Assembly (NCBI RefSeq): GCF_014656545.1
Contig: NZ_BNDS01000002.1
Location: 244,871-308,870 of the forward strand
Direction of reading: 5' to 3'
DNA from: Neobacillus kokaensis
Lineage (GTDB): Bacteria; Bacillota; Bacilli; Bacillales; Cytobacillaceae
Length of the DNA stretch: 64,000 nucleotides
The translations under genes were made by a program, and so were the position numbers. This document shows, in pieces, positions 27,778 to 36,176 of the stretch (its first letter is position 1; the number at the start of each line of letters is the position of its first letter). The notes under the pieces are model-generated. The model was given only the letters and a program-made list of their open reading frames with translations. It was not told the origin of the DNA and did not search any database.

Positions 27778-29550
27778 CTATGACTGTAATTTTTTTATTA
27801 ATTCTTCTGCAACTTGATGCGGCAGTCCTAATGCCGTAAATTCTTCTTTAGTTGCTTCCTTCATTTTTTTAACAGAGCCGAAATGCTTCAACAATATTTT
27901 TTTTCGTTTTTCACCAATCCCTGGAATATCATCCAACATCGATTGGAATGCGCTTTTCCCTCGTGTTTCCCTGTGAAAGGTGATCGCAAAACGGTGGACT
28001 TCATCTTGAATTCTTTGCAATAAATAAAATTCCTGGCTATTTCGTGGAAGCGGGATTATTTCTAGTGGATTTCCATATAAAAGCTGTGATGTTCTATGTT
28101 TTTCATCCTTCACAAGTCCTGCTAATGGAATATCCATGCCAAGTTCATTTTCAAGCACATCTCTGACCGCCTCCACATGCCCTTTGCCGCCGTCAATGAT
28201 GATCAAATCAGGCAGTGGAAGATTTTCCTTCAGCGCCCTGGTGTATCTTCTTCTGGTAACTTCCCTCATTGATTCATAATCATCAGGGCCTTGAACCGAC
28301 TTAATTTTATACTTCCGATATTCTCGTTTATTTGCCTTTCCATCAATAAAGACAACCATTGCCGAGACCGGATCAGTACCTTGAATATTGGAATTGTCAA
28401 AGGATTCGATACGGTGCGGTGTGTAGATTCTAAGAAGTTCTCCTAAATTTTCAACGGCCTTGACCGTCCGCTCCTCATCTTTTTCAATGAGTGAAAACTT
28501 TTCATTCAACGCAATGTTAGCATTTTTGATGGCCATTTTGACAAGATCCTTCTTTTGACCACGCTGTGGCTGCAAAACTTTTACCGCAAGCAGCTGTTCA
28601 GCCATCTGCAAATCTACATCATCCTGGATGAGAATTTCTTTTGGTTTAAAATGATTTGCCTGCTGGTAAAACTGGCCAAGGAACGTTAGAATTTCTTCCT
28701 CCGGCTCATTATAAATTGGGAACATAGAGACATCCCGTTCAATCATTTTCCCCTGACGAACAAAAAAGACCTGAACACACATCCATCCCTTATCCACCGC
28801 ATAGCCAAATACATCACGGTCGGTAAAGTCGGTCATGGTGATTTTTTGTTTTTCCATGATTGTTTCAATATGAATAATTTTATCGCGATATTCCTTTGCC
28901 CGTTCAAAATCCAAATCTTCAGCAGCAGCCGTCATTTTTTCCGTCAGTTCTTTTTTAATTTCCTTATAACCGCCATTTAAAAAACGGGTAATTTCATCTG
29001 TCATTTGTTTATACTGCTCTTCACTTACCTCATTCACACACGGTGCCAGGCACTGTCCTAAATGATAGTATAAACAAACCCGGTCAGGCAGCGTTGAGCA
29101 TTTTCGCAGCGGGTAAATCCTATCTAAAAGTTTTTTTGTTTCATTTGCTGCACCAACATTTGGATATGGCCCAAAGTATTTTCCTTTATCCTTTTTCACT
29201 TTTCTTGTGATGATGAGCTTTGGATGTCTTTCAGCTGTCAGCTTAATAAATGGATAGGTTTTATCATCCTTAAGCATGACATTGTATTTCGGGTCATACT
29301 TTTTAATTAAATTAAGTTCAAGGAGCAACGCTTCAATATTTGAAGAGGTAACAATATATTCAAAATCCTCAATCTCCTGAACAAGCCGTTGTGTTTTTCC
29401 GTCATGCGATCCTGTAAAATATGAGCGAACCCGGTTCTTAAGCACCTTGGCTTTACCAACATAAATGATCGTTCCTTGACGGTCTTTCATTAAGTAGCAG
29501 CCAGGCTGGTCAGGCAGCAGTGTCAATTTTTGCTTAATCGTTTCATTCAT
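27778..29550 (-). CDS. uvrC: UvrABC excinuclease subunit C
   Basis: Makes both incisions in nucleotide excision repair. The 590-residue protein opens with the GIY-YIG nuclease ([20 protein letters not shown]), has a UVR motif that binds UvrB ([14 protein letters not shown]), the RNase H-like C-terminal nuclease ([30 protein letters not shown]), and tandem helix-hairpin-helix motifs ([15 protein letters not shown]). ATG 29550 has GGAGGAG 8 nt upstream; a GTG three codons earlier overlaps that site. Between lysC and trxA as in B. subtilis. Confidence 0.96.
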   Translation of the reverse strand: MNETIKQKLTLLPDQPGCYLMKDRQGTIIYVGKAKVLKNRVRSYFTGSHDGKTQRLVQEIEDFEYIVTSSNIEALLLELNLIKKYDPKYNVMLKDDKTYPFIKLTAERHPKLIITRKVKKDKGKYFGPYPNVGAANETKKLLDRIYPLRKCSTLPDRVCLYYHLGQCLAPCVNEVSEEQYKQMTDEITRFLNGGYKEIKKELTEKMTAAAEDLDFERAKEYRDKIIHIETIMEKQKITMTDFTDRDVFGYAVDKGWMCVQVFFVRQGKMIERDVSMFPIYNEPEEEILTFLGQFYQQANHFKPKEILIQDDVDLQMAEQLLAVKVLQPQRGQKKDLVKMAIKNANIALNEKFSLIEKDEERTVKAVENLGELLRIYTPHRIESFDNSNIQGTDPVSAMVVFIDGKANKREYRKYKIKSVQGPDDYESMREVTRRRYTRALKENLPLPDLIIIDGGKGHVEAVRDVLENELGMDIPLAGLVKDEKHRTSQLLYGNPLEIIPLPRNSQEFYLLQRIQDEVHRFAITFHRETRGKSAFQSMLDDIPGIGEKRKKILLKHFGSVKKMKEATKEEFTALGLPHQVAEELIKKLQS

Positions 29551-29631
29551 TCCGGCCACTCCTCCCCGTCACTCTTTTCTATAAATATTAATGCAAACCT
29601 TCATTAAATGAAAGTGGATTCCCTTGGGAAA

Positions 29632-29668
29632 AATAAAAAACCTTTGCCAGATAAATTTCCAGCAAAGG
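29632..29668 (-). terminator. Terminator after trxA
   Basis: A 10-bp stem (CCTTTGCTGG with CCAGATAA-loop partner CTGGCAAAGG) followed by TTTTTTATTTTT on the minus strand, starting about 20 nt after the trxA stop. trxA is therefore transcribed apart from uvrC. Confidence 0.85.
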
Positions 29669-29686
29669 CTTTTTAAGAAATTGAGA

Positions 29687-30001
29687 TTAAATGTGTTTTT
29701 CAAGTACACTTGCTAGTGCTTCTTTTGGCTGGAAGCCGACAACTTTGTCAACTACTTCGCCATTTTTGAACACCATTAGAGTCGGAATGCTCATAACGCC
29801 AAAGTTAGAAGCAGTTTGTGGATTGTCATCCACATCAAGTTTAGCGATTTTTACTTTATCGCCCATTTCTGCATCAAGTTCTTCTAGAACTGGTGCAATC
29901 ATTTTACAAGGTCCGCACCATGGTGCCCAGAAATCAACAAGCACTAAGCCAGAGCCTGTTTCAGCAGTAAAATTTTGATCTGTTACGTGTGAAATAGCCA
30001 T
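29687..30001 (-). CDS. trxA: Thioredoxin
   Basis: Small redox protein, 104 residues, reducing cytosolic disulfides. The catalytic WCGPC motif is at about 28-32 in [15 protein letters not shown], and the cis-proline is in SIPTLMVF near 73. GGAGGTTACTAAA precedes ATG. An extended -10 (TGTTATACT) is found about 45 bp upstream. Order uvrC-trxA-etfA is shared with B. subtilis. Confidence 0.97.
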   Translation of the reverse strand: MAISHVTDQNFTAETGSGLVLVDFWAPWCGPCKMIAPVLEELDAEMGDKVKIAKLDVDDNPQTASNFGVMSIPTLMVFKNGEVVDKVVGFQPKEALASVLEKHI

Positions 30002-30112
30002 TTTAGTAACCTCCTATATGTTTCTTCAAATACTAACGAAAGTATAACATCGTTTAAAAAATCACGCTAATAATATGATTCGAAAGTATTTTCCCCTGTT
30101 TTAATGGAGCTA

Positions 30113-30149
30113 TACAAAAAACGAGCGATCGCCTCTGCGCGCCGCTCGC
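30113..30149 (-). terminator. Terminator after etfA
   Basis: CGAGCG (30143-30148 on the complementary strand) pairs with CGCTCG (30122-30127), loop 15 nt, followed by TTTTTTG on the minus strand. Confidence 0.75.
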
Positions 30150-30163
30150 CCCAAATTTTGTTA

Positions 30164-31141
30164 TTATTGATGAACCTTTAATTTCTTAAACTCTTCCGTT
30201 AACATTGGAACAACTTCAAATAGGTCCCCGACAATGCCGTAGTCTGCTACTTTGAAGATATTTGCTTCAGGGTCTTTATTAATTGCAACGATCACTTTAG
30301 AATTGGACATACCAGCAAGGTGTTGAATTGCGCCGGAAATTCCGCAAGCAATGTAAAGGTCTGGCGTAACAACTTTTCCCGTTTGTCCAATTTGCAGTGA
30401 GTAGTCACAATATTCAGCGTCACATGCACCACGGGAAGCTCCTACTGCTCCTCCCAATACATCCGCTAATTCTTTTAACGGCTTAAAACCGTCTGCGCTT
30501 TTTACTCCGCGTCCTCCGGAAATGACTACTTTTGCTTCACTTAAGTCAACACCTTCAGCTGCTTTTCTTACTACCTCTTTAATGATAGCGCGAAGGTCTT
30601 TAATTTCAACAGAAAGGGAAGAAACTTCACCGCTTCTTGATTCATCTTTTTCTAATGGAGCGATGTTGTTGGGACGTACTGTTGCAAAAATTAAGCCATC
30701 CGTTACAACTTTCTTCTCAAACGCTTTACCAGAATAGATTGGTCTAGTAAACACGATATTTCCACCTGCTGCTTCAACAGCAGTGGCATCAGAAACGAGA
30801 CCGGAAGAAAGCTTCGCTGCAATTCTTGGAGAAAGGTCTTTTCCAAGAGCTGTGTGTCCAAACACTAAACCTTCTGGCTGTTCTTGATCAATAACAGCTA
30901 ATAATGCTTGTGAAAAACCGTCAGAAGTATACTTTGACAGCTTTGCATCTTCAACCACCACTACACGGTCGGCACCATAGCTTATCAACTCCGCTCCTAA
31001 AGCGCTTACAGCTTCACCGGCTAAAACCCCAACAACTTCTCCGCCTTCAGCCACAGTTTTTGCCGCAGCAATTGCTTCAAACGATACATTTCGTAATGAA
31101 CCGTCACGAACTTCTCCTAATACTAATACCTTTCTAGACAT
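30164..31141 (-). CDS. etfA: Electron transfer flavoprotein, alpha subunit
   Basis: With EtfB it accepts electrons from acyl-CoA dehydrogenases and passes them to the respiratory chain. The 325-residue protein has an N-terminal VLVLGEVRDGSL domain and the C-terminal FAD-binding signature: ISGGRGVKSADGFKPL, GASRGACDAEYCDY, IGQTGKVVTPDLYIACGISGAIQHLAGM. It follows etfB by 41 bp and is the last gene of fadR-fadB-etfB-etfA. Confidence 0.97.
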   Translation of the reverse strand: MSRKVLVLGEVRDGSLRNVSFEAIAAAKTVAEGGEVVGVLAGEAVSALGAELISYGADRVVVVEDAKLSKYTSDGFSQALLAVIDQEQPEGLVFGHTALGKDLSPRIAAKLSSGLVSDATAVEAAGGNIVFTRPIYSGKAFEKKVVTDGLIFATVRPNNIAPLEKDESRSGEVSSLSVEIKDLRAIIKEVVRKAAEGVDLSEAKVVISGGRGVKSADGFKPLKELADVLGGAVGASRGACDAEYCDYSLQIGQTGKVVTPDLYIACGISGAIQHLAGMSNSKVIVAINKDPEANIFKVADYGIVGDLFEVVPMLTEEFKKLKVHQ

Positions 31142-31182
31142 ATGAGTTTACCTCCTGTATACAAGTTTTATGAAATGAACGA

Positions 31183-31956
31183 TTAAATTACTTTAGCTTC
31201 AGTGTGAAGAAGATTGACAAGTTCTTTTACCTGGTCAGACAGTTCGCCAGATAAAACTTTCCCTGCTTCTTTTTTAGGCGGCAAATAGATTTCGATTGTC
31301 TTTGTTTTCGCTTCAACATCATCTTCATCAAGATCAAGGTCATCCAATTCTAATTCTTCAAGCGGTTTCTTCTTCGCCTTCATTATCCCTGGAAGTGAAG
31401 GATAACGCGGCTCATTAAGACCTTGCTGCGCTGTAACTAAAAGCGGCAGGCTTGTCTCGATAATTTCTGAGTCCCCTTCGACATCACGCGTTACAGTAAC
31501 ATCGCTGCCGTCAATTTCTAATTTAGTAATAGTAGTTACATAAGGAATACGAAGTAATTCAGCAACCCGAGGACCTACTTGACCAGACCCGCCGTCAATT
31601 GCAACGTTGCCGCCTAAAATTAAATCAGCTTCTTTATCCTTTAAGTATTCAGCAAGAATTTTCGCAGTTGTAAACTGGTCGCCATTTTCAACATCGTCCT
31701 CTGTATTAATTAGGACTGCTTTATCAGCACCCATTGCAAGCGCAGTACGTAATTGTTTTTCAGCTTCTTCATTACCCACAGAAATAACGGTTACTTCGCC
31801 GCAATTAGCATCACGGACTTGAATCGCTTCTTCAATTGCATACTCGTCATATGGATTGATGATGAACTCTGCACCATCTTCGTTGATTCTTCCGCCGCTT
31901 AAGGCAATCTTTTCTTCGGTATCAAAAGTTCTTTTCATTAGCACATAAATGTTCAT
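31183..31956 (-). CDS. etfB: Electron transfer flavoprotein, beta subunit
   Basis: Partner of EtfA that binds AMP. The 257-residue protein starts NIYVLMKRTFDTEEK; the beta-subunit signature is VARELLRIPYVTTITKLE-like (VAELLRIPYVTTITKLE) near 125-140, and LGGNVAIDGGSGQVGP precedes it. ATG 31956 has GGAGGG upstream and gives the usual length; the longer frame starting earlier lacks a ribosome binding site. Confidence 0.96.
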   Translation of the reverse strand: MNIYVLMKRTFDTEEKIALSGGRINEDGAEFIINPYDEYAIEEAIQVRDANCGEVTVISVGNEEAEKQLRTALAMGADKAVLINTEDDVENGDQFTTAKILAEYLKDKEADLILGGNVAIDGGSGQVGPRVAELLRIPYVTTITKLEIDGSDVTVTRDVEGDSEIIETSLPLLVTAQQGLNEPRYPSLPGIMKAKKKPLEELELDDLDLDEDDVEAKTKTIEIYLPPKKEAGKVLSGELSDQVKELVNLLHTEAKVI

Positions 31957-32064
31957 GGTCTCGCTCCCTCCTAGAAATAAAAACATTCGTTTAGTTTTAA
32001 AGATTTTGAAAATTGGTTGTAAAAATTATATGAAATTAACATAAATCCAATTATACAGGTAAGT

Positions 32065-32838
32065 TTACTCACCTTTGAAATGCGGCTCCCTTTTTTCAAT
32101 AAAGGCCTGGATGCCCTCTTTAGCGTCATTGGACACAAAGACTTTTCCAAATAACTCAGCTTCTTTTTTCATTCCCTCATAAAACTCTTCTGTCTTGGCA
32201 TAGTTTAAAAGTTTAATAGCTGCATGAACAGAAACAGGACTTTTCTTTGAAATTTTTCTTGCCAGCTTATATGCCTGCTCCAAAACTTCCGCTTCAGGAT
32301 AGGCATGGTTTGCCAAACCATATTGAACTGCCTCTCGACCGGTAATCGGATCAGAAGTAAACATCATTTCTGCTGCTCTTGCAGTTCCGACATACCTTGG
32401 CAGGCGTTGTGTCCCGGCAAACCCTGGAATCAATCCAAGCTGAAGCTCCGGAAGTCCTAGTTTCGCCGATTCACTTACCAAGCGGATATGACAGGCCATT
32501 GCCAGCTCTAGGCCGCCGCCAAGTGCCGCCCCATGAATCGCTGCAATAATCGGTTTAGGGAACTTTTCCATTCGGTCGAATAAATCTTGTCCGAATTTTC
32601 CAAGATCAGAAAATCCTTCAGCATTGTTGACCGTGGTAAATTCCTTAATATCCGCACCTGCTGAGAAAAAGCGTCCCTCGCCATGGATAACGATTACCCT
32701 GATATCACGATTTGGTTCGATTTCATCAAGCACTGCAGACAATTCTTGCAAAAGACCAGATGAAAGCGCATTTGCCGGGGGACGCTGAATCGTGATGGTG
32801 GCAATACTGTCTTCACTAGACCACTTTAAATATTCCAT
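32065..32838 (-). CDS. fadB: Enoyl-CoA hydratase (FadB/YsiB)
   Basis: Hydrates trans-2-enoyl-CoA in fatty-acid beta-oxidation. The 257-residue crotonase-fold protein has the first catalytic glutamate region in AALGGGLELAMACHIRLVS and the second in GLPELQLGLIPGFAGTQRLPR, with an oxyanion hole made by the GRFFSAGADIKEF and GAALGGG backbones. It lies between fadR and etfB, the order of the B. subtilis lcfA-fadR-fadB-etfBA set. Confidence 0.93.
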   Translation of the reverse strand: MEYLKWSSEDSIATITIQRPPANALSSGLLQELSAVLDEIEPNRDIRVIVIHGEGRFFSAGADIKEFTTVNNAEGFSDLGKFGQDLFDRMEKFPKPIIAAIHGAALGGGLELAMACHIRLVSESAKLGLPELQLGLIPGFAGTQRLPRYVGTARAAEMMFTSDPITGREAVQYGLANHAYPEAEVLEQAYKLARKISKKSPVSVHAAIKLLNYAKTEEFYEGMKKEAELFGKVFVSNDAKEGIQAFIEKREPHFKGE

Positions 32839-32874
32839 TCTAGAGAATCCCCTCCCTTAAATAAGAACTGTGCT

Positions 32875-33459
32875 CTAGCGGCCTCCGAATCCATTAATTA
32901 GCAGCTGGTGGACTGGGGGTGCCAGGGCCTTTAGGTCATACTTTTCTTCATTCATCACCCATGACGTAACAGTTTCGTCAATTGTGCCGAAAACCATTTG
33001 CCGGGCAAGACGAACGTCGAGATTGCTTGAAAACTCACCCTTTTCTTTGCCTTCAATAAGAATTTTATCAATCACCTTTAAGTAACCTTTTAGAATCTCA
33101 TTAATTTTCATTCGCAAATCTTTATTTGATTGGCGCAATTCCAGCTGTGTTACGATGGCAAGATGATGATCTTTAGACAGCAAATCAAAATGAGCTTCAA
33201 TCATCATTAATAACTTCTCCGTCGAAGTCTGTTTTCCTGCTATTAATTTATCTATTTCTTCAATGTAACTTCCCATTTTTTCTTTAAAGAGAGAAATAAG
33301 GATGTCTTCTTTATTTTTAAAATAAAGATATATAGTCCCATCCGCAACTCCCGCCTGCTTCGCGATTTTTGATACCTGCGCCTGATGATAGCCATTTTCT
33401 GCAATGGCAATCACTGCTGCATCAATAATCTGCATATATTTTGGTCTAGACTTATTCAT
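32875..33459 (-). CDS. fadR: TetR-family repressor of fatty-acid degradation (FadR/YsiA)
   Basis: Represses beta-oxidation genes until long-chain acyl-CoA binds. The 194-residue protein has a TetR helix-turn-helix in VSKIAKQAGVADGTIYLYFKNKEDI (key part ADGTIYLYFKNK) at about 27-51, then a helical ligand domain. A perfect FadR-type operator overlaps the start of its own transcript, indicating autoregulation. GGGGAT precedes ATG. Begins the fadR-fadB-etfB-etfA operon. Confidence 0.94.
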   Translation of the reverse strand: MNKSRPKYMQIIDAAVIAIAENGYHQAQVSKIAKQAGVADGTIYLYFKNKEDILISLFKEKMGSYIEEIDKLIAGKQTSTEKLLMMIEAHFDLLSKDHHLAIVTQLELRQSNKDLRMKINEILKGYLKVIDKILIEGKEKGEFSSNLDVRLARQMVFGTIDETVTSWVMNEEKYDLKALAPPVHQLLINGFGGR

Positions 33460-33499
33460 TGACTAAATCCCCTTTAAGGAATAATATTAATTTAATAAA

Positions 33500-33537
33500 T
33501 ATAAAAATATGAATGAATCATCATTCATATTTTTATA
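33500..33537. promoter_or_regulatory. FadR operator (perfect 17-bp-arm palindrome)
   Basis: Arms of 17 bp, ending TGAATGA and beginning TCATTCA, flank ATCA. The core TGAATGA-N4-TCATTCA is the B. subtilis FadR site type. It begins at the -10 and covers the transcription start of the fadR operon, so FadR binding would block initiation. Confidence 0.88.
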
Positions 33538-33563
33538 ATAGTTAGTATATCTATTTCTGTCAA
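33535..33563 (-). promoter_or_regulatory. Sigma-A promoter of fadR-fadB-etfBA
   Basis: On the minus strand TTGACA (33558-33563) and TATTAT (33535-33540) are 17 bp apart. It is a consensus -35 and near-consensus -10, overlapped downstream by the FadR operator. Confidence 0.88.
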
Positions 33564-33650
33564 GAAATACAAGGTGAATTTTTTCAGAATTTTTATAAAA
33601 AGGAGGAGGACAAGCATTTCTTTCAAAAAAAAAATAAGTGAATCATCTGT

Positions 33651-35357
33651 TCAAGCATGCTTTTTATTCTCTTCGTCTATTCTTTTCTTTTCTTCTTCAA
33701 TTAGCGTTCTTCTTAAAATTTTTCCAACGGCTGTTTTTGGCAGTTCTTTTCTAAATTCGTAAATTCTCGGTGCTTTATAGGCAGCCAGAAACTTTCGTGC
33801 AAATTGGTTCATTTCCTCCGAAGTAACTGTTGAGCCTTCTTTTAAGACAATATAGGCTTTTACTGTTTCACCTCGGTATGGATCCGGAACTCCGGCAGCA
33901 ACTGCTTCAAGTACGTCTGGATGTTCGTACAAAACCTCCTCAATTTCTCTTGGATAAATATTGAACCCCCCGGCAATAATCATATCTTTCTTTCGGTCAA
34001 CAACGTAAAAATAGCCTTTGTCATCCATATAGCCTAAGTCACCTGTGTACAACCATCCATCCTTTAACACCTCTTCAGTTTCCTCCGGACGATTCCAATA
34101 CCCCTTCATAATTTGCGGACCTTTAACAACGATTTCACCGATTTCACCAGGAGGCATGGTTTCACCGGTTTCTAAGGATATTATCTTCGCATCTGTATCG
34201 GGGTATGGAACACCTATACTGCCTTTCACTCTTTCAACATCCCATAAAAAGTTTGAATGAGTTACCGGTGAGGCCTCTGTTAGACCGTACCCTTCCACGA
34301 GCTTGCCGTTTGTAATTTCCTCGAATTTTTGCTGGACCTCTACCGGCAGCGGTGCCGATCCGCTAATACAAGCATCAATAGAGGACAGATCATACTTTTT
34401 TAAATCTGGGTGATTGAGCAGCCCAATATAAATTGTCGGTGCTCCCGGAAAAAGAGTTGGACGCTGTTTATGAATCAGCTTTAACGTGTCCAGTGCATCA
34501 AATTTTGGCATGATGAGCATTTTACAGGCCATTTTCACCGATAGCAGCATGCAAACCGTCATTCCGTAAACATGGAAGAATGGGACAATACTTAAAATGG
34601 TTTCCTTACCTGGTTTACATTTAAAAATCCATTTTTCGCTCATTATGGTATTCGCCATTAAATTTTTATGAGTCAGCATCACACCTTTTGGAAAACCGGT
34701 CGTTCCGCCTGTGTATTGCAATAAAGCCAAATCTTCGGCGGGATTGATCTCATATTTTGTTAATTCTATTGGTTTCATTTTTAAAATTTCAGAAAGAAGA
34801 TGAGAATTACCGTCATGCTTTACTTTTACAACAATTCCATATTGTTTTTTCTGAATGAAGGGATAAACAAGATTTTTTGGAAACGGCAAGTAGTCTTTAA
34901 TAGTAGTTACGATGATGTGTTTTAATTCTGTTTGCGGCATCACTTTAGTAACTCGTGGATAGAGGATGTCAAGAGTAACGATTGCTTTTGCTTTCGAATC
35001 CTTCATTTGGTATTCAAGCTCGCGTTCCGTATACAATGGGTTTGTTTGAACGACAATCCCGCCAGCTAGGAGGATGGCAAAATAACTAATTACAGCCTGA
35101 GGAGTATTCGGAAGCATGATGGCAACACGGTCGCCTTTTTCAATACCTAAATGTTTTTGCAGATAACCAGCAACATTCACAGCATCTTCATATAATTGCT
35201 TAAAGGTTATTTCTTTACCCATAAAATGAATGGCAATTTTGTCCGGGAAATTCTCAGCTGAATTTTCTAGATGCTGTTGGATTGGATCTAAAGTGTAGTC
35301 AATTGAGGCAGGAATTTCTTTAGGATACAATTTCAACCACGGTTTGGACTCCGTCAT
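33651..35357 (-). CDS. lcfA: Long-chain fatty acid-CoA ligase
   Basis: Activates long-chain fatty acids with ATP and CoA. The 568-residue protein has the AMP-binding signature LLQYTGGTTGFPKGVMLTH (P-loop YTGGTTGFPKG near 216), VEGYGLTEASPV, and YTGDLGYMDDKGYFYVVDRKKDMI, with the C-terminal catalytic lysine in LPKTAVGKILRR. A promoter lies about 150 bp upstream, with a degraded intergenic repeat between it and the start. ATG is preceded by AGAGGAGG; the start overlaps TGAATGA, a FadR half-site. Upstream of fadR as in B. subtilis. Confidence 0.95.
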   Translation of the reverse strand: MTESKPWLKLYPKEIPASIDYTLDPIQQHLENSAENFPDKIAIHFMGKEITFKQLYEDAVNVAGYLQKHLGIEKGDRVAIMLPNTPQAVISYFAILLAGGIVVQTNPLYTERELEYQMKDSKAKAIVTLDILYPRVTKVMPQTELKHIIVTTIKDYLPFPKNLVYPFIQKKQYGIVVKVKHDGNSHLLSEILKMKPIELTKYEINPAEDLALLQYTGGTTGFPKGVMLTHKNLMANTIMSEKWIFKCKPGKETILSIVPFFHVYGMTVCMLLSVKMACKMLIMPKFDALDTLKLIHKQRPTLFPGAPTIYIGLLNHPDLKKYDLSSIDACISGSAPLPVEVQQKFEEITNGKLVEGYGLTEASPVTHSNFLWDVERVKGSIGVPYPDTDAKIISLETGETMPPGEIGEIVVKGPQIMKGYWNRPEETEEVLKDGWLYTGDLGYMDDKGYFYVVDRKKDMIIAGGFNIYPREIEEVLYEHPDVLEAVAAGVPDPYRGETVKAYIVLKEGSTVTSEEMNQFARKFLAAYKAPRIYEFRKELPKTAVGKILRRTLIEEEKKRIDEENKKHA

Positions 35358-35384
35358 TCATAAACCTCCTCTTTAATTAACTAT

Positions 35385-35462
35385 CAGTTGATTTTTGCTC
35401 CAGGCACTCCGCTTTCCGAGGGCATTCCAGGGAGTCACATGCCTTCCGCTCTAACCAACAAT
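35385..35462. repeat. Degraded Bacillus intergenic repeat in the lcfA leader
   Basis: TTGATTTTTGCTCCAGGCACTCC, then GCTTTCCGAGGGCATTCCAGGGAG and GCCTTCCGCTCTAACCAACA-like sequence (here quoted only in key parts: GCACTCCGCTTTCCGAGGG, CCTTCCGCTCTAACCAAC). These blocks match a repeat I recognise from many Bacillus genomes, but the middle is shortened. It sits between the lcfA promoter and start codon, so it is transcribed in the 5' leader. Confidence 0.6.
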
Positions 35463-35502
35463 TACCTTTATTAACTTTTAAAAAATTCCAATTTCTATTT
35501 CT

Positions 35503-35531
35503 ATTATAGTACAGTACCTCCTAATTAACAA
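35503..35531 (-). promoter_or_regulatory. Sigma-A promoter of lcfA
   Basis: On the minus strand TTGTTA (35526-35531) and TATAAT (35503-35508) are 17 bp apart; the leader of about 140 nt contains a repeat copy. Confidence 0.7.
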
Positions 35532-35572
35532 TTAAACGTTCAGATAATTCCCGCAATTACCTCACTTCGTTT

Positions 35573-35613
35573 TCACAAAAAAACATCACTGGAAAGACCA
35601 TGTCCAGCGATGT
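35573..35613 (-). terminator. Terminator after the yshE unit
   Basis: An 11-bp stem (ACATCGCTGGA with TCCAGTGATGT) followed by TTTTTTTG on the minus strand. It ends the zapA-cvpA-polX-mutS2-yshE transcript and the small gene at 35651. Confidence 0.9.
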
Positions 35614-35650
35614 TTTTAATGAATGCAGCTCATTCCCGCAGCATTATTTC

Positions 35651-35734
35651 TCAAGCAAAAAACACAAGATAAATAATTCCGATCAGCAAAAATAAGCCGC
35701 ATAATCCAATCAATACTTTAGCTAAAGTTTCCAC
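35651..35734 (-). CDS. Predicted 27-residue single-span membrane peptide
   Basis: A short frame with a GTG start translates to METLAKVLIG, then a hydrophobic run to LVFFA: one transmembrane helix after a short charged N-terminus. GGAGAG lies 9 nt before GTG, only 15 bp after the yshE stop, and the shared terminator follows the stop. There are no known domains. It fits a small membrane protein translated as the last cistron of the yshE operon. An overlapping ATG frame gives only six codons. Confidence 0.55.
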   Translation of the reverse strand: METLAKVLIGLCGLFLLIGIIYLVFFA

Positions 35735-35749
35735 TTTTTCATTCTCTCC

Positions 35750-36157
35750 TTAAGAAATCCCTGCCCCAATCACATAAGATAATCCAACTGAAATGATCAT
35801 TGAAATCATTCCTACAGCCCGATTATCGTTTTGAATTTCTTCGTCAATATGAAATTTTGGTGTTAAAAATTCAAAGATAAAATAGCCGACTAATAATAAG
35901 AAAAATCCATAAATCCCCCAGCCAACCATCGAAACCAGGGAAGTGTGCTCTTCAATCGTATGACGAAAGATATTGGCAACACCGAATATTTTTCCGCCAG
36001 TTGCCATGGCGACGGCAACATTGCCCCTCTTAATTTCTTCCCAATTTTTATACTTTGTGACTAATTCAAAGACTGCCAAAAAAACAATTATGCATAAAAT
36101 AACCACACTGTAATAGGCTGCGATTTGAATATACTCATTTTCCCAAAACTGGTTCAT
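35750..36157 (-). CDS. yshE: DUF350 membrane protein YshE
   Basis: A 135-residue protein with four membrane-spanning segments and the repeated DUF350 pattern: a hydrophobic pair, then KYKNWEEIKRGNVAVAMATGG, another pair and EEIQNDNRAVGMISMIISVG. Function unknown. ATG 36157 has GGGAG 8 nt upstream; a longer frame begins inside mutS2. 19 bp downstream of mutS2. Confidence 0.88.
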   Translation of the reverse strand: MNQFWENEYIQIAAYYSVVILCIIVFLAVFELVTKYKNWEEIKRGNVAVAMATGGKIFGVANIFRHTIEEHTSLVSMVGWGIYGFFLLLVGYFIFEFLTPKFHIDEEIQNDNRAVGMISMIISVGLSYVIGAGIS

Positions 36158-36176
36158 TGAAAAGTCTCCCCGGACA

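Noticed and set aside
33585..33650. Terminator after lcfA
   Set aside because: A T run is present but the only hairpin is short (TGAA/TTCA), so I could not support it.
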